Below, piece after piece: positions 14,495 through 23,477 of a DNA stretch of 43,799 bases; position 1 is the stretch's first letter; each line of letters begins with the position of its first letter. The stretch lies in contig MKTK01000032.1 of assembly GCA_001898255.1 (NCBI GenBank), forward strand, positions 2,874 to 46,672. The letters run 5' to 3'. Origin of the DNA: Chryseobacterium sp. 39-10. Its GTDB lineage: Bacteria > Bacteroidota > Bacteroidia > Flavobacteriales > Weeksellaceae. The notes beneath the pieces were generated by a model that was not told where the DNA came from, made no database searches, and worked only from the letters and a program-made list of their open reading frames with translations. The position numbers were made by a program, and so were the translations under genes.

Positions 14495-17400
14495 TTATCT
14501 CTTTCTTCCATATTGTTGTATTTCTATTTTTTGTACATTTTCATTTTCAAAATTTTTATCAATTACTCTGATAATATTCGTCTTAAATAATTGTGAATTC
14601 TCCACCATTCTCTCCTCTAAATAACCCCTACTCTCATTAATTTTCAACTGCATTTCCTTCTCCTCCCTATACTTCTCAACCAATCCCTCCCGAACATTAG
14701 GCAAATCCTCCAACCTTTTATCCAATTCAGCAATCTTATCTTCAGTAATTTTTGTCTGCTGTTCAATCTCCGTCACATTCACGCCTTTTTGAGAAAGAAT
14801 ATCAATTTCCTCTTGGACTTTCTCCTTTGTCAAATCAATCGTTTTCTGATAAAATGGAAGCTGGTTTTTCCAGTATTCGGCATTGTCGCCCTCTTCCTTG
14901 GAATAGCCTAAGATTCGGTTGTAGTTATGTTGCGCTTTAGTTACTTCTTCCTGAATTTTAATAAAACTGTCATATTTTCGAAGCACAAAAGCAGAATCAG
15001 CCAAAAATTTATTTTTTTCGGTTTCAATTTGCTTTTTCATCAGTTCAATTTCTATATTCGCTCTGGTTTCGGGATTCGTGATGATGGCGGTTTTCATTTC
15101 CTGCGTGCTGATGTCAGAAATATCTAAAACATCGGCTCCCTTCTTCATTGCCTCCAAGTATCTTGCCTGTTTGGATTGCAATTTTTGAAGCATAAAGACA
15201 TCAATGCTGTCATTGGTCAACATAAAGTTGATTCTTACATTTTCGTTCCTATTTCCTTGTCGCCAAGCACGACCTTCCACTTGCCGTAGAGAGGTAAAGT
15301 TGTACGGAAGAGAAAGCATGTAAATATCCGTCGTATTTTCCTGAAGGTTCATTCCTTCCTGAATCGCCTCGCTTCCGATGACCACCTTTATTTTTCCGGA
15401 ATTGAAATCATCTTGAATCTTTAAACGGTTTGGTTTGCTGGTTGCTCCGGTGATGACTCCGACTTCTTCCGGTTTGTAGCCGACCTCCCGTACCAAATAT
15501 TCCCTTAGTTTCGGAAATTCCGAAACAGCTAATTCAGAGTAGATAATCTGTCCCGAATCCGGAATGTCGTTTTTGTTCTGCCGAATCAAATCCATCGTTT
15601 GTTTTAGTTTCGGAGAATCCTCTATAAACTCTTCTAAAGACGGTTCTTCTCCTTCATAATAGGGAGAAAGATATGGTGAAATCGCAATCAAACGGGCATT
15701 AAGGATATGCGTAAGAATTGCCCCTTTTTGGGTTTCGGTAAAGTTTTCATTGAGCATTTCGTATTGCTCACTCGTTAAATAGTTCTGCTCAATCTTATAT
15801 TCCTTGTTGATTCGGTTGGGCCGCACCAATTCTGGATTGTCTTCTTCGCCTTTGATATCAATAAATTCAGATAAAAGTTGCTGAAACAGCGAATTGTTTT
15901 TAAAACGTCGAACATTCGCCTTGAATTTCACATCACCTTTTGCGTCAATCTCCATGTCGTTGTCTGCCTCCATAAAGGTTTCAAAGAAGGTATTCACATT
16001 GAAGTAGCCCGATTCTTCTAATCTCTTGTTCGCAATCAAGGAGAGAATAGAATAATATTCCAGTGGTTTATTGGTAAATGGCGTTGCAGAAAGCAAGGTA
16101 ACATTTCTACCGTCGTTCTTTTCTTGGATGTATTGCGCAGCCATCCAAGTATTGATACCCAACTTTGAAGTCTGCTGGTTTTGATTTCTAAAGTCTGAAG
16201 CAAATCGGCGGTCTTTTATTCTTACTTTTCCTACGATATGGTTCGCGTTGTGGACTTCGTCATAAGTCAGATGGTCAAAACCAAAGTCTTCCCAATCGTA
16301 AATCTTGCCACGCTTCATTTTACCCACCAGTTCTTTTTCTTTTTCCAGTTCTTTCTGAAAATCCCTTTCGCTGATGGTGTTTACACTTCTTAATTCATTT
16401 TCTGAAATATAGGAGAACTTGGAAGCCAGATTTTGGGTAATATTTTCAGAAAAACCGATATTGTTAAAACCCTCGTAAGTGACGATGGTGATTTCCCCAT
16501 CCTTGTTGTCGAATTTTGAGAGGTCGAAGTCTTTTCCGAGATTTCCCAAGACATTCACTTTGGCTTCGGGAATGGTTTCAAAAATGGTTTCCACCCACTG
16601 TTTCAGAATGCTGTCATTGGGAACGACAATCAGCGGTCTTTTCGCATTTGCTCTTTCCATCGCTTCGTGCATTGACAGGATTCCAGACAATGTTTTTCCA
16701 AATCCCACTTCATGTGCAAGTAATCCGACACCTTTCGTGGTCTGCCTTCCGATTCCGGCTTTCTGAACTTCAGTTAATCTAAGTTCTCGACCTTTAAAAT
16801 TCAAATGGATTTTTGAAAACAAAGGAAACTTTGAATAGTCCGGAACATAGATATTGTTGTAGTTTCGGTTAAAATCATTGACAAAACGCTTCCTTAAAGC
16901 GTCCGACAATTCTTCCCTCAAAAATTTTTGAAACAAGTCGTTGGCGGCGACTTTTCGTCTTTCGCGAACCAAGGCATTCCGTTCCTTGTCGCTTCCGGTA
17001 ACGTTTTCGTTGTCTACAAAACTTCTTACTTCCCAAGATGAAGAACCTGCAAATGCCTCACTGGAAAGCGTTCCGACAAAATCCTTGAATTTTTCTGCAA
17101 GATTATAGGGAACCGTTACAGTTTCCGTCTGTCTTGTGTTTTGATTCCAGCGTTCCTTTTCTATGGATCCCAAATCAAACTGGTGGACAAATTCATGATT
17201 CGGACTGATTGAGATTTCGTCTAAAGTTTTTGGTTTTGGAAGAACATTGAGGAGTAAATCCTTTTGTTTCTCATATTGATTTTCTGTTCCGCCAACCGAG
17301 AACCTGTCCTTAAAGTCTATTTCCAGTTGTTCTAATTTGGCGTAGATATTCCCTTCGGCGTAATAAAAATCGTGAACCCAATTTCCGTCCATATAGTTGG

Positions 17401-19621
17401 CAAATTGGTAGTGCTTACCGTGATTGTTTAATGTGCCGTCGTAGGAAGTGTCCCGAAATGCCTCAATCTGTTCTTTAGTAATATCGGTACTGTTCTGAAG
17501 CGAGGCATTCACAATTTCATCGGCTTTGAAAAATTGGTATTTTAAAACCCCTTTCTTGATTTCCGGTTTGGTCTGAATTCGATATTCCGCATTTTTCTCT
17601 TTGTGGGACTGGATAATTTTATCCGCTTTACGATGAATTTCATCAATTTGGTCTTTCGAAAAATTTGGGGGATTATCAAAAATTTGGGTTTGGAGTTTGA
17701 AATACTTCTCAATCTCCTTTTCAATTGCGGGAGATTTGAATTTTACTTCATTAAGTCTGGAAAGAACTTGCTCAATTTTATCTTTCGTTTCTGCAAGGTC
17801 AATTTCTTCTGTTTTAGCGGGAATGGTGTTTTCTAAAGTTTTGCTTTTTGATTCTCCTTTAGGTTGATCAACCTCCAAAAACAAATCTTCAAAGAGGTTT
17901 CCAATTCTTTCGGTCTGCTTTTTATTTTTGAGTTGCTCAATCCTAGATAAGGCGTCCTCTAAATTTCCATAGACATAGTTTTCCAACCTCCCAAAACGGT
18001 TGGTTTTCTCTCGGGTTTCCCCTAAAATCCTGTCGGGATGTTTTTCAAAATAATTGGAAATATCTGTAGAAATTTTCTGGGAATTTTTTTGCAGAATAAT
18101 AATGTCCGTTCCTACCTGAGTTCCGGCAAAAGCACCATTCGGCAGACGAAAACCTTCCAAAATATCTGCATTTTTTAGTTGGGCTTGTCGGTTCAACCAA
18201 CCCGAAGGAAGCACCATTGCCAAAACTCCATTGGGTTTAAGAGAATCTAAAGACCTTTTGACAAAATAGTCCTCGTATTTGGAGATTTTGGGTTCTTCTC
18301 CCAAACCTTTGTATAATCCGCGATGGTCGCCGTAGGGTGGATTACCGATAACCAAATCGTATTTTTCGGCAAATTCCTTCTTGTTGCCTTTCTCTTCGAT
18401 AAACTCGGTTTCAAAGGAGCGGAGATGGATGTGGGCTTCGGGATGAAGGATTTTCGCAATCTTTGCGGTGGTTTCGTTGATTTCAAAGGCAGTGATATTG
18501 GACTTGATTCCCAATTCTTTCACTGCATACAGAAAATTTCCCGTTCCAACGCTGGGTTCCAATACCGAAATTTCCTGCCTGTTCTTAAACTGGTCTTTGA
18601 TTAAATTTCTGACGGCATCTACAATCCTTGAATCGGTGTAGTATTCATCCAAAATACCCCTGCCTTCTTTAGCTGTTCCGCCACTTTTGAATTGATGACA
18701 GATCTCTTTTAAATCCTCGGTAATGTTAAGACTTTCCTTGAGTTTAACTTGCTTATCGCTGGAAACAAAACAAGCTGCGGAAACAACTTCCGCAACTTGT
18801 TCATTGGTCAGTTTTTGACCTTTATATTTTGAAATAAGAACCCCTAATGCCTCATTGTTTTGAGTAGATGTTTTTACTATTTCTGCTATTCTATTGGATA
18901 CATTTCTCCCGGATACGATTCCGCCCAAGGAATGTTCTGCTCCCTCATTTTTTGCAGCATTTTGCGGTTGTGTTCCGTCAACGGGTCCTCGCTCTGGTTT
19001 TCCGACCAGATGCTTCCAGATTGTGTCTTCAAGTCCATTTCCAGTATGGTTGCCGTCCACAGCTTGTCCTCCAAAGTGATTTCCGTTTTGCTTGGGTTTG
19101 CTTGTTTGGTTAGATTCTCCAGAATTTCGTTGAGAAAGTTCGGCTCCCAAGTGCTGAGTGTCGGAAATTCCTTCGGATTGAGTTCCATCGTCTTCATTTC
19201 TTATCGTTTTTTGTTCAACTAAAGTAGTATTTTTCTCTTGAACTTGGAGTTTATTTTTTAAATATTCTTCCAGGTTTTGGTTCCCATTTTCAGAAATTCC
19301 ATACAGCAGGCGGATGTCCTTGATATTTTTATTTTGAAATTCATTGAGGATTTTTTGTGTAGACCTATTTCCGTCATCATCACCGGTTAGACACAGAAAT
19401 ATCTTTCCGTCGTAGTTTTTAAACCGTTCGACAAAGCTTCCAGTATTTTCATTATAATTGAGTGTTACAAGGGTTCTGCCGTTGTTTTGATTGTTTAGTT
19501 TCAAAAGTTCCAAAAACGAATCTTTGTCGTTATCGCTGTTAAAGACAATCAGTTCGTTTTTAGTTCCCTCAATAATGGAAATTTCTGAACTAGAATGATT
19601 TAAATAGGATGTCTCACTCAC
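14495..19621 (-). CDS. Toprim - N6-adenine methylase - SF2/SNF2 helicase fusion protein (DarB-like)
   Basis: A 1708-residue multidomain protein. Residues about 13-120 resemble a Toprim domain (IIEGTKNE with the Glu; LTGDDDGNRST at 78-88 with the acidic cluster). A polar linker (130-240) leads to an N6-adenine DNA methylase: EPSVGTGNF (355-363, AdoMet site) and NPPY (427-430). A helicase follows: HEVGFGKT (Walker A, 970-977), DEVH (1121-1124), SATP (1188-1191) and QVEGRAWRQGNRN (motif VI, 1447-1459). The C-terminus is coiled-coil-like. Such methylase-helicase giants (compare phage P1 DarB) occur on conjugative elements and phages; anti-restriction is one proposed role. The start is GTG, overlapping the lipoprotein stop. 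Confidence 0.8.
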   Translation of the reverse strand: MSETSYLNHSSSEISIIEGTKNELIVFNSDNDKDSFLELLKLNNQNNGRTLVTLNYNENTGSFVERFKNYDGKIFLCLTGDDDGNRSTQKILNEFQNKNIKDIRLLYGISENGNQNLEEYLKNKLQVQEKNTTLVEQKTIRNEDDGTQSEGISDTQHLGAELSQRNSGESNQTSKPKQNGNHFGGQAVDGNHTGNGLEDTIWKHLVGKPERGPVDGTQPQNAAKNEGAEHSLGGIVSGRNVSNRIAEIVKTSTQNNEALGVLISKYKGQKLTNEQVAEVVSAACFVSSDKQVKLKESLNITEDLKEICHQFKSGGTAKEGRGILDEYYTDSRIVDAVRNLIKDQFKNRQEISVLEPSVGTGNFLYAVKELGIKSNITAFEINETTAKIAKILHPEAHIHLRSFETEFIEEKGNKKEFAEKYDLVIGNPPYGDHRGLYKGLGEEPKISKYEDYFVKRSLDSLKPNGVLAMVLPSGWLNRQAQLKNADILEGFRLPNGAFAGTQVGTDIIILQKNSQKISTDISNYFEKHPDRILGETREKTNRFGRLENYVYGNLEDALSRIEQLKNKKQTERIGNLFEDLFLEVDQPKGESKSKTLENTIPAKTEEIDLAETKDKIEQVLSRLNEVKFKSPAIEKEIEKYFKLQTQIFDNPPNFSKDQIDEIHRKADKIIQSHKEKNAEYRIQTKPEIKKGVLKYQFFKADEIVNASLQNSTDITKEQIEAFRDTSYDGTLNNHGKHYQFANYMDGNWVHDFYYAEGNIYAKLEQLEIDFKDRFSVGGTENQYEKQKDLLLNVLPKPKTLDEISISPNHEFVHQFDLGSIEKERWNQNTRQTETVTVPYNLAEKFKDFVGTLSSEAFAGSSSWEVRSFVDNENVTGSDKERNALVRERRKVAANDLFQKFLREELSDALRKRFVNDFNRNYNNIYVPDYSKFPLFSKIHLNFKGRELRLTEVQKAGIGRQTTKGVGLLAHEVGFGKTLSGILSMHEAMERANAKRPLIVVPNDSILKQWVETIFETIPEAKVNVLGNLGKDFDLSKFDNKDGEITIVTYEGFNNIGFSENITQNLASKFSYISENELRSVNTISERDFQKELEKEKELVGKMKRGKIYDWEDFGFDHLTYDEVHNANHIVGKVRIKDRRFASDFRNQNQQTSKLGINTWMAAQYIQEKNDGRNVTLLSATPFTNKPLEYYSILSLIANKRLEESGYFNVNTFFETFMEADNDMEIDAKGDVKFKANVRRFKNNSLFQQLLSEFIDIKGEEDNPELVRPNRINKEYKIEQNYLTSEQYEMLNENFTETQKGAILTHILNARLIAISPYLSPYYEGEEPSLEEFIEDSPKLKQTMDLIRQNKNDIPDSGQIIYSELAVSEFPKLREYLVREVGYKPEEVGVITGATSKPNRLKIQDDFNSGKIKVVIGSEAIQEGMNLQENTTDIYMLSLPYNFTSLRQVEGRAWRQGNRNENVRINFMLTNDSIDVFMLQKLQSKQARYLEAMKKGADVLDISDISTQEMKTAIITNPETRANIEIELMKKQIETEKNKFLADSAFVLRKYDSFIKIQEEVTKAQHNYNRILGYSKEEGDNAEYWKNQLPFYQKTIDLTKEKVQEEIDILSQKGVNVTEIEQQTKITEDKIAELDKRLEDLPNVREGLVEKYREEKEMQLKINESRGYLEERMVENSQLFKTNIIRVIDKNFENENVQKIEIQQYGRKR

Positions 19622-20294
19622 TTTTTCTGTTTTTTACGAAGTGGTTGAACTCAAAAATGTCTTTCGCCGTGTCGTCCCAGTTTTTTCTTGGAAGCAGTTG
19701 CAGGCTTACAAAGATGTCGGTCTTTTTATTGTAGGAATCGATGCGCTCCAATCTTCCGCCATAATCCTTTTCGGCGTGTCTGTAGAGGGAATACGGCAGA
19801 ATCGTGTCTGTCGGATAGATGTAGAAACGGGTATAGTTCCAAGGCGAATTGATTTCGAAGCGTCTGTATTTTTTCTTGAATAACACCGTGTCGGAGAGTT
19901 TCCGCCTGTTATTATAGTTCGGAATCATTTCTTTTGAGAATATGGCGCCGTCCTTCTTGTTCCAAACCAATGCGGGTTTTTGTTTTTCAAGAATATCGGA
20001 AAGTATGATGTTGCCGTTTTCAGCATCCAATGGATAGCAGAAAGAATCTCTCACGAGATAGGCATTTTGATTCATTTCGGGAAAGGTGTGGTTTGGAACC
20101 AGTTCGATAATTTGGTTTTCCGAATAACTCATTTTCGAGATGTGGAAACTCTGCATCTTGTCCAATCCTCTGGAGGCATCAAAATAGACATTGGTAATGA
20201 GGTCGATTCCGCCTTTTTCGGATTTGATTTCCTTGTGGCAGGAATTTAGGATAAATACTGAAACGAAAACTAAAAATATGGATTTGATGTTCAT
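19614..20294 (-). CDS. Predicted lipoprotein of the ICE, function unknown
   Basis: A 226-residue protein with a type-II signal peptide: hydrophobic core IFLVFVSVFI followed by a lipobox ending LNSC (Cys19), so it is probably membrane-anchored in the envelope. The mature part is hydrophilic with many Tyr/Asp and no motif I recognise. Its stop overlaps the GTG of the large methylase-helicase gene by 8 bases, suggesting coupled translation. A terminator (20309-20342) lies upstream, so this pair probably has its own promoter near 20300, although none is obvious. Confidence 0.65.
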   Translation of the reverse strand: MNIKSIFLVFVSVFILNSCHKEIKSEKGGIDLITNVYFDASRGLDKMQSFHISKMSYSENQIIELVPNHTFPEMNQNAYLVRDSFCYPLDAENGNIILSDILEKQKPALVWNKKDGAIFSKEMIPNYNNRRKLSDTVLFKKKYRRFEINSPWNYTRFYIYPTDTILPYSLYRHAEKDYGGRLERIDSYNKKTDIFVSLQLLPRKNWDDTAKDIFEFNHFVKNRKSE

Positions 20295-20308
20295 AATGAT
20301 TACATTTT

Positions 20309-20342
20309 AAAAAAAGCGGCAAATCAAAATTTGACTTACCGC
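20309..20342 (-). terminator. Intrinsic terminator within the ICE (minus strand)
   Basis: Read on the minus strand, GCGGTAAGTCA pairs with TGATTTGCCGC (11 bp including two G-U pairs) around AATTT, followed by T7. On the plus strand the stem covers 20316-20342 and the A-run 20309-20315. It follows the JAMM-domain gene and separates it from the lipoprotein gene. Confidence 0.75.
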
Positions 20343-20369
20343 CTTCGGATAATAGTCAGGTATTATTTA

Positions 20370-22742
20370 TTATCGTTTGATGCTCTGTTCCTTCACATGG
20401 GCTTTCTCCTGTTTTTCTTCATTTTCCATTCCCTGCAAAGGTTTGTTGGTGTTGATGCGGTTCATGTCGTTGTCGTAAAGGTTCAGGTTCTTGTATTGCG
20501 GATTGAGCACTGCTTTTCCTTCCACCACCTTGTCGTCCATTTCAAATTTCACTTTCACCACATTTCCTTTTTCAAGTGACTTGATGGTGTTATCCCTGTA
20601 TTCCGGCTTTTCGAAAACGAGGTTGGCTTTTTCCACGATTTTGTCGGTATCGACACCGTAGTTTTTGTAGAAATTCTGGAACATATAGTTTCCTTTCTCC
20701 GTCTTTGGCTCCTCAAAGTTGAACTGCACGAAGGCGGTTTCCGACTGGTCGCTTTTGGGGTTGTGGAACTCGATTTTCACGCTCCGTCCCTCCAAAAGAT
20801 TTACGGCTTCTTTTGCGGTAAAGGTATTTTCTCTGTTTACCGAAAAATTGTGGGTGATTTCTTCGCCTTTCTCGTTCTTCAATTTGGCGTCGTAAGAGTT
20901 GAGGAAAACACCACCCGTTTCCGTCTTGTTGAATTTCAAGGCAAAATCAACCTTGTTTCCGGGCAGTGCCTTGTCCGAGGAAGTTTTGATTTCGAATTGC
21001 TGGTTTTTGGACTTGATGCCTTTTTCCAATTCTTTGTGAAGTTTTTCGTCTTCGCCGAAACCGAGGTATTTAAGCTGATTTTTTAGATAATCTACCTGGT
21101 TGAATTCTTTTTGTGTTTCCATAATGTTTGGGGTTTGATTGTTAAAATATTCTTTGTTTTTATTGAGGTGTTGTGTTAAGTCATCTCCGTTCATTTTGGC
21201 GTAATCTTTTATAGAAGGCTCTCCAATGATGTCGTCTATCGAAAATCCTGACCTTGTGGCATCCATTTCTTCTTTAAATCTCGAATGAAAATTACTTTGG
21301 CTGAATAAATTGCTCCGTTTTTTCTCATCGGGAAGAAAAAGACTTTTAAGGGAATCGATGATTTTTTCTGTTTCCTCATTTCCCTCGTAGGTAAGCAGTT
21401 CTCCGCCAACGAATAGCAAAACATGGTCTTCCGGCTTTCGATACAGCTGGATTTTTGAGGCAATCTGGCTGTAGTTCACTTTGTCGTCTTCCGTCAAGGA
21501 GATTTCAAATTCGTGCTTGGTATGACCTTCGGAATCGTCAATAAACAGTTTGACGTAATCCTTTTGTGGTGGTTCTTCCATATTTCTAAAATTTTTAGAG
21601 TAACTATTATTTAGGTTGTTTTCCGATACGCCGACAATGGGTTCCGCATTCAGATGGTTCTTGCTGAATTTGTCCAAAAGGTGGTCATAGACGTTGATTT
21701 TGGTCTTTTCGTAAAGGGAGTGGTAGTTTCCGCTTTCCAATAAAATCGCATCCAAAGCCGTGAACCCCATCAGTTCGAGTTTGTCGCGGTATTCCTTGTA
21801 CATCTGCTCGTTTACATTGTTTCCATAAAGGATGACACCCGTTCCGGCGTGAATCGTCATCAGTTCGGTCAGTTTCTCGAACTGTCGATGCTGCGGAAGA
21901 ATGAATTTCCCAACGATGTCGTTCGCATTGTTCAGGATGATGGCTTCCGTCTTGTCGGACAGTCCAAACTTTTGGCTTGAAATGTAGGCGGCGGAATCTT
22001 CGGGACTGTTGATTTTGAACGGCTGATAATTGGCGGCAAAAATCTGCTTGTTAAAGGAAAAGGTGCTGACTTTTCCCTGCTGTTGATTTTGCTCGGAAAG
22101 TTCCAGAACACGGTCGCTTCCCAAATCTCCGTTGAATACCAAATATTTCCCCGAACGCAGATTGATGACGATGCCGTCTTCCACCTTTATTCCTGTATGG
22201 TCGAAAATTTCGTGCAGTCTTTGCAACATGAGTCGGTCATGTTTGCTCGAAATCAGTTGTCCGCTCGGATGGTTGTGGACGAGCGTGATGCTTTCGGGCT
22301 GCATTTTGAAGACGTTTCCCGTCAACAACCGTAAATCCACAACGGTGGAAGTAATTCCGCCTGTCGAAAGATGTTGAACGAGATAACTGTCGTCCTTGAA
22401 TTTGTAGAGTGCAAAGGTGTGTTCCACCGCCTCGTCTTCAAGCGCACGGAAAAGCCAAGCCACATCGTTCACATCAGAAATTTTGGTTCCCGCCATGAAT
22501 GAAAGACTTTTGTTTTCCGAAAACTGCCGCTCTACGAGCGCAAAGTCATTGGCGTAACCTTGATTGTCCTTTTCCCGTAGGATGGCGGAATTTGGGTCAG
22601 CATCATTTCTCCCACTGAAGAGTTTGTACGGTAATATTTCGCCCGCCGACGTTTTGAGATATTGCGTATCCTCGTCCGTCGGAAATTGGAAATTCGTGTT
22701 CGGTCCATATTTGCTCTGGTAATTGATCGTTTCTGTTTCCAT
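20370..22742 (-). CDS. JAMM/RadC-like domain protein with long C-terminal extension
   Basis: A 790-residue protein. Around residues 60-215 lies a RadC/JAB-type fold with the exact metal motif HxHPx6SxxD (His156, His158, Ser166, Asp169; LVHNHPSGQ). RadC-like JAMM proteins are common on mobile elements and were linked to anti-restriction, but activity is unproven. A second region (240-360) looks like a further alpha/beta domain. Residues from about 541 to the end (beginning METQKEFNQV) look like an accessory domain found separately in Bacteroidetes elements, so this may be a fusion. A terminator follows the stop. It is preceded closely by a 240-residue accessory gene. Confidence 0.7.
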   Translation of the reverse strand: METETINYQSKYGPNTNFQFPTDEDTQYLKTSAGEILPYKLFSGRNDADPNSAILREKDNQGYANDFALVERQFSENKSLSFMAGTKISDVNDVAWLFRALEDEAVEHTFALYKFKDDSYLVQHLSTGGITSTVVDLRLLTGNVFKMQPESITLVHNHPSGQLISSKHDRLMLQRLHEIFDHTGIKVEDGIVINLRSGKYLVFNGDLGSDRVLELSEQNQQQGKVSTFSFNKQIFAANYQPFKINSPEDSAAYISSQKFGLSDKTEAIILNNANDIVGKFILPQHRQFEKLTELMTIHAGTGVILYGNNVNEQMYKEYRDKLELMGFTALDAILLESGNYHSLYEKTKINVYDHLLDKFSKNHLNAEPIVGVSENNLNNSYSKNFRNMEEPPQKDYVKLFIDDSEGHTKHEFEISLTEDDKVNYSQIASKIQLYRKPEDHVLLFVGGELLTYEGNEETEKIIDSLKSLFLPDEKKRSNLFSQSNFHSRFKEEMDATRSGFSIDDIIGEPSIKDYAKMNGDDLTQHLNKNKEYFNNQTPNIMETQKEFNQVDYLKNQLKYLGFGEDEKLHKELEKGIKSKNQQFEIKTSSDKALPGNKVDFALKFNKTETGGVFLNSYDAKLKNEKGEEITHNFSVNRENTFTAKEAVNLLEGRSVKIEFHNPKSDQSETAFVQFNFEEPKTEKGNYMFQNFYKNYGVDTDKIVEKANLVFEKPEYRDNTIKSLEKGNVVKVKFEMDDKVVEGKAVLNPQYKNLNLYDNDMNRINTNKPLQGMENEEKQEKAHVKEQSIKR

Positions 22743-22754
22743 CTTTTCAAAAAT

Positions 22755-23477
22755 TTATCTGCGGAATCCACGGCGTTTTTCCTGTTCCTGTTCGATTTCC
22801 TGTTCGATTTCTTCTTCCTGCTCTTCCCGGTTTCTGTTCGCGTCTTCGTACCTATCCCTGTCATTGACGTTCAGGTCAATTTCGGAATTGCCACCTTTTG
22901 AAATCTGCTTCTCATCGGGTGAGATGCTGTTTACGGTGTTGATTTCTCTGGAAACGATGTTCAAGTCGTTGGAAATTTCCTTGGCGATTTCGGGATATTG
23001 GTCGATTTTATCCATCAGGAAATTTTTCAGTTTCTGAAGTTCGTTTTTGTAGCGGTTCATTTCCGCGACATCCTTCTTGTCGGCAATGATTGCGGTGAGT
23101 TCGGTGGCATTTTTAATGAGGTCGAACTCGGCGACGATGTTGTTTTCCTTGTCGTAGATGAATGCCTTTTTTTCAAGCGAAAGTTTCTTCTCATTTTTGT
23201 TTGAAAGGTCTTGAATAGTGGAATACTCAATTCCATCCTTGCTGTTTCTGAGGATTTCGGAGATGCTTTTATCCCGCTCCAGAAAGATGACTTTCAGTCG
23301 GGTGTTGTTTTCCGTGAGTTGGAAAGTTGCCCTGTTTTTGTCGTTGTCTGCGACAATCGTGTAGCCCTGCAGAAATTTTTGGATGTCGTCCGCTTTCAGT
23401 TTTTTTGAAAATGACAAATCTTCATTGATGATTCCGAACTTTTTAAGTTCTTCGGTAGGTAGGTTTTCAGTTTGCAT
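22755..23477 (-). CDS. ICE accessory protein, function unknown
   Basis: A 240-residue soluble protein. The N-terminal half (LPTEELKKFGI..., LKADDIQKFLQGY) resembles small helical/beta domains seen in Bacteroidetes conjugative-element proteins (DUF4099/DUF3945-like; weak recognition). The middle has a helical stretch (MNRYKNELQKLKNFLMDKI) and the C-terminus is an extreme charged tail rich in Glu/Gln/Arg (about residues 205-240), likely disordered. Its start overlaps the end of the M23 peptidase gene by 11 bases, and the JAMM gene follows after 12 bases, so it belongs to the same operon. Confidence 0.6.
   Translation of the reverse strand: MQTENLPTEELKKFGIINEDLSFSKKLKADDIQKFLQGYTIVADNDKNRATFQLTENNTRLKVIFLERDKSISEILRNSKDGIEYSTIQDLSNKNEKKLSLEKKAFIYDKENNIVAEFDLIKNATELTAIIADKKDVAEMNRYKNELQKLKNFLMDKIDQYPEIAKEISNDLNIVSREINTVNSISPDEKQISKGGNSEIDLNVNDRDRYEDANRNREEQEEEIEQEIEQEQEKRRGFRR

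Noticed and set aside
18860..19222. Plus-strand open frames of 80-120 codons opposite the methylase-helicase linker
   Set aside because: They mirror the low-complexity linker region of the real gene in other frames and lack start context.
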